From: Wurfbainia villosa
Taxonomy: Eukaryota; Streptophyta; Magnoliopsida; Zingiberales; Zingiberaceae
Assembly (NCBI GenBank): GCA_025175895.1
Contig: CM045991.1
Coordinates: 75,999,174 to 76,063,173 of the forward strand
Reading direction: 5' to 3'
DNA length: 64,000 bases
Within the stretch, counting starts at the first letter, position 1, and every line of letters starts with the position of its first letter. The notes beneath the pieces are model-generated. The model made no database searches and had not been told where the DNA came from. It saw only the letters and a list, made by a program, of their open reading frames with translations. Below, in pieces: positions 1-11,900 of this stretch. A program made the position numbers and the translations under genes.

Positions 1-2567
1 CGAGAAGTTGATGCCGGGAACTGCACTGTGTTTCACCTCCTATTCCAAAAACAACATGCATGACCATCAACACAGTTCAGAGCTAACTTTCTAACCGTGC
101 CATTCCTTATCGCTTGAAATCTTCGATAACACCTTTGAAATCAAGGCAACTTTTTGTTTGTTTGTTTACAAATGTTATTTTAAATAATAGTACAATAGTA
201 ATATATCATCCTACCCCCCATTAAATTTCATCCTCTAATATATTTGTATTTGTATTTAAATAAATTTTATTTTATTTTTATTATTACTAATTAAGTTTTT
301 TTTTTTTCATTTTTCCTTTTTTTTCTCGATTAATATATAAATTTATCATGCTATCGTGGATATTTATTAGTTATTTAAATATATATTTATATCATCTTTA
401 ATTAAGTGAGTCATTTAGATTTTTTTTAATATAACGCCGAACAATGATTGTGAAAGAAAACGTTGGGATCATCGAGCAATGGAAAAATTGAAGAATCAAA
501 AGATTTTGTGTGATCTTTCTAGTAAAAAATAATTACATTCGTTTTTAATATTTTTCATCGTCAATTTTTTAGTGATGATAGAAACAAATAAATCACGGGA
601 CTCTATCTCTTGATCCGTTGATCAAAGACGACAAAGGATTTTTAAATTTGAATGAAAATTTTAGATTTCATATTAAAAATCGATTTTTATTCATTCGAAT
701 AATATCTGTATCGTTTTAATCAACGAACCATGTGGACGATTTTGTGTGATATTTGATTCTTAGGGCTAGTGGCAATAAAAATCCTCAATTAATTAAAAGG
801 AAAGCGAAGGGAAAAAAATAAAGAAAAGATTATTGAGAAATAAATAGTATTCATGCCTTGAATTTATGACACTTTCAAGGCAAAGAAATCACTTGAACTT
901 AATTTTGTTTCGAGGTCCAGGAAAAAGAGTGACGGGTGTCTCATCAATCATGTCCAGGCACTTTTGCTAATTCAGTCCTTTTATCACTTTACTAGCAAGC
1001 AATAACCCATGTACTTGCTTGATTAATGCATCATTATGCAAGCACATTAGTTAATTAATTAGCATTGATAATTGAGTCTTGACTTGTAGGGCACTTGAGG
1101 GTTCCTGGTAAATACACACAATAACCATTCTAATCCACTTGTAAAAATAAATAATAATGACAATAATAAAGTAGAATAAAGTGACACACGTATAATGGTG
1201 CATGCATGAGAAAGACAAGGACACCAAATGATGATGTCCCTCACATGGTTTCAACTTTTTTAACCCTTTTTTTAAGAGAGAGAGAGAGAGAGGAACTTTT
1301 AAGTGGGCTTTGAGTGCCTTCCATTTAATGTGGTGAGTAGTACTATATGCAACCATAAGGATGGAGAGCTCTGCCATACCATTAATCTATGGTCCATTAA
1401 GCTTTTGCTGACCTTCTATTTCTCTTTTTGACTTGTTCTTGAAGAAGTATTTTAGGCCTTGAATCTGAAGGAAGGACTATCAAAAGGTAGTAATTATGTG
1501 GCAATGAAAGATGAAAACATATACAATGTTGATCAAAGAAGGGAATTATGCTTTACAACTAAAGAAAGTTTCACTTTAATTTGTGGTGTTTGGGATTCTC
1601 ATTAATTAGTACTTTTACCCTTTTATATAAAAAGAACCCTACTACAACTTTCAATTTTGACAAATATAAAATGGAATATCGAGATTAAATAGTGGCCTAC
1701 GGTTTAAAATGTGAATCTAACTCAAGTACCGTAGGTTAAGTATATTTGCTTTTTTAATTCAAATATTAATTTTAATAATTTTCCTACAAAAATATAGGAT
1801 ACTATACCCATAGATGTATCACAATGGACTTTTACATCAAGAATATAGGCTATCACAATACTCTATGCTTATCTATGAAAGATTCTACCATCATAGTTTA
1901 AAAAAAATATATAATTGAATAATAAATTTTCTTAAATACAATAATGGAATGCAGGCGAGGGACTACACGACCTCTAAATACAAGTATAAAAATTCATCTC
2001 CTTTTATCTAACATAATGTACTGCATGTAAATTTGTGCACGTATAGAAAAATAGTAATAGAACAATTAAAAAAAAACTAAGTATCACAATTTACCATGTT
2101 ATGAGGGCTTGTTATCTCTGTCATACATTTGTGGGTCCACCTATATATAATAAACAATGAAGATTTAGTGCTTACTTATTCCTCTGTATTTATATTAACA
2201 ACGCATAATTAACTAGACTTTTGAACCGGTTCGATGATTTAAAAATGATGATTCGATGGTTCATAACAAATTGATTTTTAATTTTAATCATCAGATGATT
2301 ATGATTTATGGTTTGGAACGGCTGATCTATAGTTTGACACGATTTAAAATTATTATTATTTATTAAAAAATTAAATATATTAAAAAAATATGCACTTATT
2401 TAAATTATTTAGGTATCCCTTGGAGTATAGGGGAATCAAATCCAATATAATTTTCTTATCTTTTTACCCTTGTTATATTAGGAAGTGACATTACTTATTT
2501 CCAATTCTCGTTTCCGCTGTTTCGTTCTCAGAAAATTGCATTCCATATATTCTTTTTTCGATTCATG
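1..2567. other. AT-rich intergenic stretch, no gene recognised
   Basis: The stretch is strongly AT-rich with many homopolymer runs. The longest open frame (1051-1377, minus) has a composition and sequence I cannot link to any protein. I see no exon-intron pattern, tRNA cloverleaf or transposon protein motif. A short AG dinucleotide run is present at 1275-1292, and an 8-base inverted repeat (CCTACGGT/ACCGTAGG) lies near 1693-1735. It could contain old, unrecognisable repeats or distal regulatory DNA. Confidence 0.5.
1275..1292. repeat. AG dinucleotide microsatellite
   Basis: About nine uninterrupted AG units follow a T-rich run. It is a simple repeat with no adjacent coding signal. Confidence 0.85.
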
Positions 2568-3344
2568 CACTACAAAAAATACAACAAATAGTGACGGAAA
2601 TTTTCATCACTAATCGATTACTAAATGGATTTAGTGACCGATTAGTGACGGAAATTAATAGTCGAATGGGCAAGAACAATAAAGTATTCAACAACAAAGT
2701 GTCATCTCATAAATGTGGAACCACCACATTAGCATATATGGTATAACAAAGTGACATGATTATATCTGCAAAATAATATTACAACACATACTCGTTCTAA
2801 CTAATAATAAGATCTTAATAATAATATCGTATATGGTATAACTAGTGAGATTTACATATACAAAACAAATATATCCGTAACTCAATTATTAATAATAATT
2901 CTAAAATTTAATCATCATTGCAATTTGAATCATTGACATTAACAATTTCTAAGTCTTCGTCACTAGACTCTATTAGTACATCAAGCTCCTCACTGTTCGA
3001 CATCTCTCCATCATCTATTTCCTCATAAGTAATATTTATATCTACAAGTAATTGAGACGTGGATCAAAATTGTGAACCATCCATACAATTTGAATGTTGC
3101 TTAGCGAAGTTCATAAGCTATTCAACTCCATTAAAATATTCAACAATTATAAATCCATTTACTAACCTATTATACATCCAAGCTTTATTCTTATACATGG
3201 TAACCTAAAGAGAAATAAATTTATATCATTATTAAACTTGTAAAACTAAACATATATATTATTAAATTATTCACACTAAATGGAAAGCAAAAAGCATTTT
3301 AAAAGTACATAAGACTTGAAAAAAAATAGAAATATATATATATA
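2568..3344 (-). mobile_element. Left end of a truncated CACTA (En/Spm) DNA transposon
   Basis: The stretch starts with CACTACAAAAAAT, the canonical terminal inverted repeat of plant CACTA elements. Within 100 bases there are subterminal copies of GTGACGGAAATT and related GTGACC/ATCACTAA motifs in both orientations. Inside is a minus-strand transposase remnant (2908-3198). No matching TGTAGTG right end is visible before the next element begins near 3345, so the right part appears to be lost or displaced by the Athila-like insertion. The right boundary given is approximate. The subterminal motif differs from that of the larger CACTA element at 7769-19317, so this is a separate family. Confidence 0.7.
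2908..3198 (-). pseudogene. Internally deleted CACTA TNP2-type transposase remnant
   Basis: Translating the minus strand from the ATG at 3198 gives a start resembling the transposase-associated domain at the N terminus of plant TNP2 proteins: MYKNKAWMYNRL, then VEYF, NFAKQHSN and CMDG. It has an in-frame stop after about 26 codons and another at 3064-3066. Further down, in another frame, comes an acidic tail (for example EEIDDGEMSNSEELDVL) ending in a stop at 2908-2910. That tail resembles the acidic C-terminal end of the other TNP2 gene in this window. The whole catalytic middle (about 700 residues in full-length family members) is missing, so this is a deletion derivative rather than a working gene. 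Confidence 0.65.
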
Positions 3345-4096
3345 TGACCTGGTCGTGTGGCGCTGGGCGATTTCGACATGATTCTGTTATTTTCCAAGTT
3401 TTGGAGAGATCCGCCCTAATGTCTATATAAAGGAAGCTACACCCAAACCCTAGGGGGGAGCCACGACGGCCAGGACAACACTCCAACGCCCTAAAAAGAT
3501 TCGGAAACTCGTAACGGGGAGGAAGAAGGTCGCTCAAGGATCAAGTTATGCACATCAACACGGGAGAGGAGAGCCAAAGTGCATTGTAATTCATGTTCTT
3601 TACGCAGTTTACACTGTTTCTATGAATTCTAATTTGCTTTGTATTTCTCTTCTCGTATTTATGGAGTAGATTCTCCTATTCTAGGATTATGGAGTAGTTT
3701 GTGTACGTACAACATGTTATTTCAAATATATTTCTGTTCTTGAAATCATATTTGCGATTGGTGATAGTTTAGATCGATACCTATTTGTTTGGTCTTCTAT
3801 TTACTGTGCGTAACCGATACGAGGGGTGACAACCCTCGTATCAAAGATTTAGGAGAATTAAGAAGGAACCTATGGGTTGGCCTCATATTCGGTAACCGTA
3901 GATAGAAGAGTGTGATAGAGTCGAAAACGGGATACGTTCCGACTCGTCATAGGGATTGATCCAACATCTTCGTGCCACCTATCCCGTCCTAAAGCCAAGG
4001 GTCGACCTGGTATGGCAGAGATAGTTTCCGATAGATGCGCAGGCTCATCGGGGAAATGTATGATGTCTCTTCCGCAAGACTTTAGTTAGACGTTTA
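3345..4096 (+). repeat. Athila/Tat-like 5' LTR, first piece
   Basis: A TATATAAA box lies at 3424-3431. The piece ends exactly at the target duplication GTTTA (4092-4096) of the solo LTR that follows, and the sequence resumes after the second GTTTA at 7578-7582. Assignment to the LTR rests on its position upstream of the primer site once the insertions are removed. Confidence 0.5.
3424..3431 (+). promoter_or_regulatory. Possible TATA box of the Athila/Tat-like LTR
   Basis: TATATAAA lies about 80 bases from the proposed LTR start and is followed by a GC-richer stretch, as is common in plant LTR promoters. This is inference from position and sequence only. Confidence 0.35.
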
Positions 4097-7000
4097 TGTC
4101 ACGCCCCGAGAGCATGCCGAACCGAAAATCAAACGGACGGCACCTCCCCTGTACGTGGCAACATTTCGGGTTAATACAAGGCCCGTAGGCCCACAATAAC
4201 AACAATATATATGTATGAAAACAAAACTACACAAGACACAGCGGAAACAAACCACAACAATCTCACACATGCATACCGGTATGACTAACACACCCCAACA
4301 ACATAACAAACTACTACGACAAATACACAGCGGAAACGATACAACAACAATACAATGTCACACACGGGCAGCAGGCCCAAAACAAAATACGGAAGCCTCG
4401 TGAGATGAGATGACGTCAGCCGACGATGCTCCAAGCTGCCACGAAGTCTTCTACCTGTTACCTGGGCGACAGAATACCCAGGGTCCGTGGGGGGTGGTGA
4501 GTAAAACTCAGCAGGTAATCAGAGAAAACATGTATATATGTAATATCACATGTATTTCAACGACATATCTAGATGTACAACAGGTATATCAGCATAGTAT
4601 ATAAATACAAGCATATACCGTCTAACTGAATGAACAATATAAAAATGCAGACATACCTGAAGTCTGCTACGCTACTCTGATCCAACCTGAACATATATCC
4701 AATATATATATAACAGGAAGAGTAACACCAACACATAATCTACTCATGCTACAGGGCGAGGTATCTATGTGCATCGCACATATCAATATCCGACACAAGT
4801 GTATAACATATGCAAGAAACATGCATGAATATGATGTCCACCCAAATGCAGCAAGCATAGTACAAACAAATGCAACATCACAATAATCAGATATATATAT
4901 ATATATAGACTGTATCCATATATATATATTAATCTCAACCATCCATATATGTATATATATATATATGGTAATATGCAAAACGCCATTAGATACGACAATG
5001 CAGCATGCATGGTCATGTCGGCTCACCCTAAAGCTACCACGACCCCAGTGTGGCCTCGGTGGCTCGAGCATGACAACTGTCCCAACTCAACACCAACCAC
5101 TACTCTCGAGTGGCCGAGTGGTGGGCGATGTGATCGAGTAGCATATAAGCGTAAAGAGCAAGCTACGATGGGGGTCCTGCTTGGTCACTCGGCAGTCACT
5201 ACCCATGAGTGGTCGAGTACCACACACGCGAGACTACTGACACGCCAAATCCAACTACCACCGTCTATAGTGATAGAGTGCGGCACCTCGATGCTCTGCC
5301 CTCACACGGGTGACTCCTCCTATGAGTAGCGTGGAGGCGGGAGATGGGCGACACTCTCAACCACAAGGGAGACCTCGTCGCCGTGCATGTAAATGCATGA
5401 ATGCAATGTCTCACATACCGACATCCACCATAGACTCTCTTCTCTGAGAGAATCATACTAATCGATCTACGCACTCTCTATCACAGAGAGTCGTACTAAT
5501 CGATCATAATACTCTCTATCCTGTAGAGAGTCATACCAATCTAAGCGACACACTCTCTATCCTGTAGAGAGTTGTACTCAACTAATGGACACACTCTATC
5601 TTGTAGAGAGTCATACCAATCTAAGTGACACACTCTCTATCCTGTAGAGAGTTGTACTCAACTAATGGACACACTCTCTATCCTGTAGAGAGTCGTACTT
5701 ATCTGATTATAATAAGCTAGGACCACTGGTCCGTAGCGATACCCTAAGTATCATTCCTCTGACCATTTATACAACACATGTTCGGTGGTAACATACAACC
5801 TAAGGGTACTAGAACTAACCCTAGGTTAAAGACATTATCTACCTATGGATGACCTTTTTGCCCAATGTACAATCAGGTTGTCATCCGGACTTGACTACTT
5901 GCACTTAACTTAAACAAATTCTAAGTTACTTACATCACCTATAAATATACTCCTAATCATGATAAAATAAACATGATATCAACAATGGAGTTAATAGCCG
6001 ATGGTAGAAGATCAAGCATACGATAAAAAGAACATGATCAAGGTAATATGAACACCTAACATGCTCATATCAATGGCTAAATCTGAATGAAAAACAACTA
6101 CCCGGACCAGGTAGGAAATTACCCACCTGCTATGTAGACACCAGTCGTCTCCACGTCCGCGAATATCTCGAACCCAAAATCCTGCAAACAAACATATATG
6201 ATCCAATCATATATCAATTATAATATTAGGATCAAATCATAATCCTACATCAACTTTATTTCCCGATCAACTAGGTTGATCTAGTTATCCAATTAACCTG
6301 ATCAATCCTCCAATTCAATTACAACTTAATTCACAGCTAAATCACCTACACCTACACCTCTGACCTATGAGCATTACGTTGACCCCATAGACTCATTCAC
6401 GGCAAAAACACAAACACCTCACAGATCCATTTGCTAACAACCATATACACCGAGAAATATGAATCTAATACCAGCCATACCTTCTATTCCACCCGTAAAT
6501 CACTCTGGACAGAAGAGAGAAAAACAAAAATGAGAGTTATACCGGAATTTGGTGTCTTCTCCAGCTGCACTCCCCCAATATGTTTTGTTCGCAGGAAAGA
6601 TTCCTTACTGCATATTCCATCCACAGCCACTTCAACCGAATGAAATTCACTAAGCTCAAAAAGGGAGAACTGACCTTGCTTACCTACACTTGAAGCTTCA
6701 CCGACAGTAAATCCTCACCGGCATCAACTCCACAGAACCGACAGCCACGTTCACCGGCTGCAACCGACACTCACGATCCCTGCCCATACACCCAAAATCC
6801 CGTTCAACCAAGGAAATCAAAGCAAGGGATTAGACAGAGTGATCGCCGCGATCGGAGGAGAAGATCTCGCGCGCGAAAGACCCGAAGGTAGCTTGCTCCG
6901 TTAGCGATCGGGAAGTACGACACCTGATCGACTCACCACCGACCCAAATTCCCGGCCATGTGCGTCGACGCCCGTCGTCCTCTTCGCCTACAGCCGGATC

Positions 7001-7577
7001 TCCCACCGGCAACGCATCGCGCGTGGTAGTGCGCGATGTCGGCGAGAGAAATCGGAGGCCAAGAGGAGAGGCGATGACGGCGAGAAATCAAGAGGGGGAA
7101 GATGCAAGGGGTCGAGGAGATCGACATTGTCGGCTTCACCCAAAAATCGCACCCGTTCACCGAGGAGATCGACGTTGTCGATGACGAAATGAAGCAGGGT
7201 AATAGGAGATCGGGATCAAGGGGAAAGGGAAAGTTGCGGTGGCAAATCGAGCTTGGGCTCGGCGGCGACGGTGAAGAGAAGGAGAAAGGGGAGCGGCGGT
7301 GCGGGAGAAGGAAGTTCGCGAAAGGGAATTCGCGAAATAGGAACCGACGGGGAATGAAAGGTTTCGGTTTAATTACCATTTAATATCTCAGCAGAAGATA
7401 GTCTAAATAGGCTTTTCAAAAGCCTGTTCAGTTTATCCCCATGAAACATCCATAAACCTTCCGTTTAAATCCAGAAAAATTTCTAAAAAATTCCTGAAAA
7501 ATTCCATAAGGTATTCTCCCAATTATCCAACATTTTATTTTATTTTGTTTTATAATTTTTTTTTGCGGTATTTTACA
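4097..7577 (-). mobile_element. Solo LTR of a Del/Tekay-like Ty3/gypsy element (copy 1)
   Basis: The copy is bounded by TGTCACGCCCCGAG at the left and TTTTACA at the right, with a perfect 5-base target duplication GTTTA at 4092-4096 and 7578-7582. It is 3.48 kb. The same ends occur at 9072-12013 and 21091-24157. The third copy adjoins the polypurine tract and pol of a minus-strand chromovirus-type element, which identifies the sequence as an LTR and fixes its orientation as minus (5' TGTAAAATACC, 3' GGGGCGTGACA). No internal region is present, so it arose by LTR-LTR recombination. The GC-rich open frames near 6830-7383 resemble no known protein. They occupy the position where the other copies also have unrelated GC-rich sequence. 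Confidence 0.85.
5435..5700. repeat. Tandem hairpin repeat inside solo LTR copy 1
   Basis: Units of about 38-41 bases begin near 5473, 5511, 5552, 5593, 5632 and 5673. Most contain ACTCTCTATCCTGTAGAGAGT, an 8-base perfect stem (ACTCTCTA/TAGAGAGT) with a 5-base loop. Two alternating spacer types, one with CATACCAATCTAAG and one with TGTACTCAACTAATGG, give a higher-order dimer of about 80 bases. The related LTR at 21091-24157 has only one similar site, near 22337. Confidence 0.85.
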
Positions 7578-7582
7578 GTTTA

Positions 7583-7768
7583 GATAATACCCAATTGACA
7601 ATGTGTTATGTGACACACAAGCAAAACCAAAATCCTAGAATTTCCTCAAAAGACTCGTAGCAACCCTTCTCTTCCTTCGTGTGACACCATACTAGAGTTA
7701 GGACCGCTGACAACCCTCATCATCATAACCATTAGAACGGAACTCCGAACAATAACGCCCACTAAACC
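7583..7768 (+). repeat. Athila/Tat-like 5' LTR, second piece
   Basis: This short unique stretch lies between the GTTTA duplication of the solo LTR and the ACC duplication (7766-7768) of the CACTA element. With both insertions removed it joins 4096 to 19321. It contains no open frame of note. Confidence 0.5.
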
Positions 7769-7789
7769 CACTACAAAAAAACTGATTTT

Positions 7790-8425
7790 TGGCGACGAAT
7801 TTTGCAACGAAATTTGCAAAAAAAATCGTTGCAAAATTTTTTTGCAACGAAAAAATTTTCGTTGCAAATAATTTGATGCTAAATTCTCCAACGAAAAAAA
7901 TAAAATTCGTCGCCAAATTGCAACGAATAATTATTTCGTTGCAAAATTCATCCCAAATTTGGCGGCGAATAAATGTTTCGTCGCCAATTTGGCGACGAAA
8001 ATAAGATTCGTCAAAATTTTTTGCGACAAATAATATTTTTCGTCGTCGAATTCTGCGACGAATAATTTTTTTCGTCGTCGAATTCTACGATGAATAATTA
8101 TTTTCGTCGTCAAATTCGGCGACAAATTATACTTTCGATGGCAAATTAGCGACGAATAAATTTTTTCGTCGCCAAATTTGCGACGAAATATTTATTCGTC
8201 GCAAACTCTCGCATGCATCTTCACCCCAATATAATGAAATTTAGCGAAGAATATATTTTTCGTCGCAACTTTTGCGACGAATTTTTATTTTCGTCGCAGA
8301 ATTTGCAACGAAAAAAATATTCATCGCCAAAATCTGATGATCGGGATTAACAAATAAAATTAAATTTGGCGATGATTTTTTTTTCATTGTAAATTTGGCG
8401 ACGAAAATAAAAATTCATCGCAAAA
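7790..8425. repeat. Left (3') subterminal repeat array of the CACTA element
   Basis: Many copies of GCGACGAA and its inverse TTCGTCGC, plus decayed forms GCAACGAA and TTCGTTGC, are spaced by short AT-rich linkers. Neighbouring copies are usually inverted, giving small palindromes. In En/Spm, subterminal motifs of this kind are bound by TNPA. That role is inferred here from position and density. Confidence 0.85.
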
Positions 8426-8429
8426 AATT

Positions 8430-8992
8430 TCACTATCGATCTGATCGATCGCGGCGATCGGATGACGATCGACTACGGGCGTTACGCGAGTTGCTCTGAT
8501 ATGGTAGTCGTGATCATATCCATCGATCAGATTCGATGATACATGGTCACTCGCCACTGAACCGTTCTGTAAACTACTACAGTGAATCAGTCGATTGATA
8601 ATGTTTACGAGTCGACTGATGCTCAAAATAATTTTGGATTGTGCAGTTTCTCACGTATCAGTCGACTGAATGCTTACATCAGTCGACCGATACATATAAT
8701 TTTTGCAATGAAAAATGTATTTTCGTTGCAAATCTGGAGAAAAAAGAAAAAAAAATATTTTAAATTAATATTTTTTTTTCCTGTTTTACAACAAACACAC
8801 AACAATATTAACACACTTATACAACAAACAATAATATGGACATCAAAAAAATTTATACATATAACAAATACATCCAAAGGTCTACCGTACCATTATCATC
8901 TGGTAACATTTAAACACAACAAACTTATAAAAACATAAATATTGTATATGGCATAAGTCAAGTAGCTAACAATTAAACTTTTACCAATACAG
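8430..8992. other. CACTA 3' region between the subterminal array and the second gene
   Basis: This is a non-coding stretch with a short GATC/CGATCG-rich patch (8435-8540), a group of GTCGAC-type palindromes (8588-8695), and an AT-rich tail leading to the stop codon of the TNPA-like gene. No separate gene was recognised. Confidence 0.6.
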
Positions 8993-11900
8993 TCAAAGAT
9001 AACCACCATCATCACCATCGTCATCAAAAAATACATCATCATTGTCTCCATGACAGGGATCAGGCGGAGGATGTCACGCCCCGAGGGAGTCCCCGCCAGA
9101 CAAAAATCCGACAGCACCTCCCCTGTACGGGCGACAATACCAATTTTCCATACAAGGCCTACACGACCACTATACATCGGTCAACATGACCACAATCCAA
9201 ACAACCCAAGCAGATAATAAAATAGGCCTCAGGCCATCAATCAAAGTAAATAATAAATCGTCTACAATAAATAGACTTACCCCTTCTGCCATCTGGGCAG
9301 GAATACCCAACCGAAATCTAATCCAGAACAAAACTCCGAATAGAGGTCCATAAGGACACCAAATATCCACGAGTACATAAAACCAACCTCATTCCTAAAA
9401 CATATCCTCTAATCAAAATATCCAAAACCACAATTCAACTAACGAATAAAACAATCATGACAAGAGGAGTTTGGCAGCTGGACTCTCCTGACCGCTTTAT
9501 CCTGAAATAGATATAAAGACAACGGGGTAAGTTCAAAGAACTCAGCGGATATAGTTGATATGCAAAGTAAGATATAGCTAACTATAACCATCATGCCAGT
9601 ACAGTCTCACATATAGGGTATGCAAGAAAGAAATACAAAAGGACTGTACTTACCTGAATCTCCTACCCTGATATAGGAGCATGTGTCATACTATAAGAGA
9701 TAAAGTCATCACCATATATAAATATGAATCCTGTATGCATGGCAATCATATGCAACATGCAAGGCAGCAATAAAAATGCAGCAAACATAATACAAATGCT
9801 ATCCATGCAAAATGCATGCCCTGCAAATGACATGGTCCACGATGCCCGGTCAGCCTCGCTGTAGCGATGGTGAAGCCGAGTGGGTAGGGCTATGACAACT
9901 GTGCACTCTGCCATCACTGCTCCTGAGTGATCGAGTGGACAAGATGCTGTCGGAGTACACCTATCCTCCTGCCCCAAACAGAGTGGGGGAGCTAAGCTCT
10001 CATCTCTCGGTGTCATAGACCAGAGGAGCGATCCCTGCCCGCTACCACGCTGCCTCATCGCTACCCATGAGCGGACCAGCGGAGCCTGACAGAGCAACTG
10101 CACACACCCTCCTGATGTACCACTAACCCATGAGTGGCAGTGTGTGCTGGCCATGTAACTGGCTACGGGCTCAACTATAAAGGAACCCCGTCCAGCCAGC
10201 ATGCAATCATGCAAGATGGTGCATGATACTAAAGCATGTGAATCCAACTAAAAATACCTATCCGAATAATATGCACAATCAATAAGTACATATCTATGAT
10301 CCAAGTAACTATGATCCAAGTAAAACAGGGAAGATATAATCATAACCGATCAAATGCATGTATCAAGTAGGCACAAAAACATACTAGGCATATAAACATG
10401 AAAATTATTACAAGCTATCCTAACTAGCATATCAACATGACTATATCTAAGAGATAAGTCAAAATACCCGTCTGATAAAATGTCCGCCAAAAAAATGAAG
10501 TCATGACCGTGGACTTGCCTCGTGACCGAAACCTGCGTACAACATAACTATTGTTAAGCACCAAAAATGAAATCCACCGTCAAATCGAATACTTAATCAA
10601 TTTTTCTGCATAACCAATTAACCCAAAGTAAATCCATCAAATCCAAGCACACGACAACGTGCTAAATTACTACTATGCATCCCCAAGTAGACCCTCAACC
10701 CGTAGGTCACAAATTATGATTAACTCTTCAATCCAAGAACATATCCTTGCACTTAATCTCACCATGATCAATACTCATCATATGAAAATATTATCGATAA
10801 TGACAACAATCATCATAGTATTACAATGATATAATCTTTGGTTGCACCTCAAAACAATCAATCAATCAATCTCAACCCAAAATAGATCCATCCCACAGCT
10901 TAAAATTTATTCGAAATCAACAAAATATAATCCAACCATCCAATTTCAACCGAATAACACCAAAATCATGCTTACCGGCCCTAGGATCCCACCGGCAACC
11001 AATCCTTTCCCCAAATCAGATCCTCAACTCAATTTATTGTCCTCACAACCAAATCAATAGCCTAGTACAGAACCACTCTTCACTATCTCCCACAATCAAA
11101 CACAGAGCAACTCACTGAGAATATGAATCCAACCCTACCCTAGGTGACATACACACCACTCAACTAAACCTTCTCTAACTCACAGCCACACTACCTCCGT
11201 CCAGCCCACTCCATCGATCCAACTGCCCCCGCTGCCCTTGATTCCCTAATCGCATCCACACTCCATTCAACACCATCAATACATAGTAAACACTAGGAAC
11301 AGAAAGGAAAGGAGGAAACAAGAAGAAAATATACCCAAATTCCACCTTCACCGGTGGCACCCCCAAATTGCGTTCACCGGTCGAATACCATTGCTTGGAC
11401 CCTTAGGGTCGTTGTGCCACTGTGAGCAATCCTAAGCCTGAGACACGGTGCAGTGTGAGGCAGAGTTGAAGCAGAGGCATTGACGACGCTTTTTGGCAGA
11501 GGAGGCCGTGGCTCGTCGTCTAGGGCAGAGGAGGCCGACGCGAGGAAGAGCAAAGCAGCGACGGAAGGCAAACACTGCCTGTGAGTAGCGACCTCGGTGC
11601 GACCTCGGCGTCGGACGGAGAAGGGGAGACCTGGCGTGGCCGACGCACGGGAAGAAGAAGACTCGGCCACGAGGAAGGGCGAGAGAAAGGTGCACGGAGA
11701 GAAACTGCAAGTCGCGAGAGGGAAAGGCGTTGGGCTGCGGCAGGGAAAAGAAAAAAAAGAAATAGAAAAAAAATAAACTTAGGTTTTCTATTTAAAACCT
11801 TAGGTTAATAAAATTTATTAACCTCTCAATCCAGATAAACCAAACAGGCCTTGTAAAAGCCCGTCGACTCTTTCCATATATAATATCATAAGATCTCCGT

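Noticed and set aside
1051..1377. A 108-codon minus-strand frame as a possible small gene.
   Set aside because: Low complexity, rich in Ile/Val/Leu runs from AT-rich DNA. No homologous motif, splice pattern or promoter was identified.
2190..2350. GAACCGGTTC-containing AT-rich stretch as a miniature transposon.
   Set aside because: I could not find matching terminal inverted repeats with a target duplication.
6830..7383. Several overlapping open frames on both strands (up to 148 codons).
   Set aside because: They lie in the GC-rich part of a solo LTR, show low-complexity Arg/Ser/Pro composition, overlap in opposite directions and are not shared with the other LTR copies.
11374..11808. Open frames of 75-98 codons on both strands.
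   Set aside because: GC-rich interior of solo LTR copy 2, with no motif and no consistent frame between family members.
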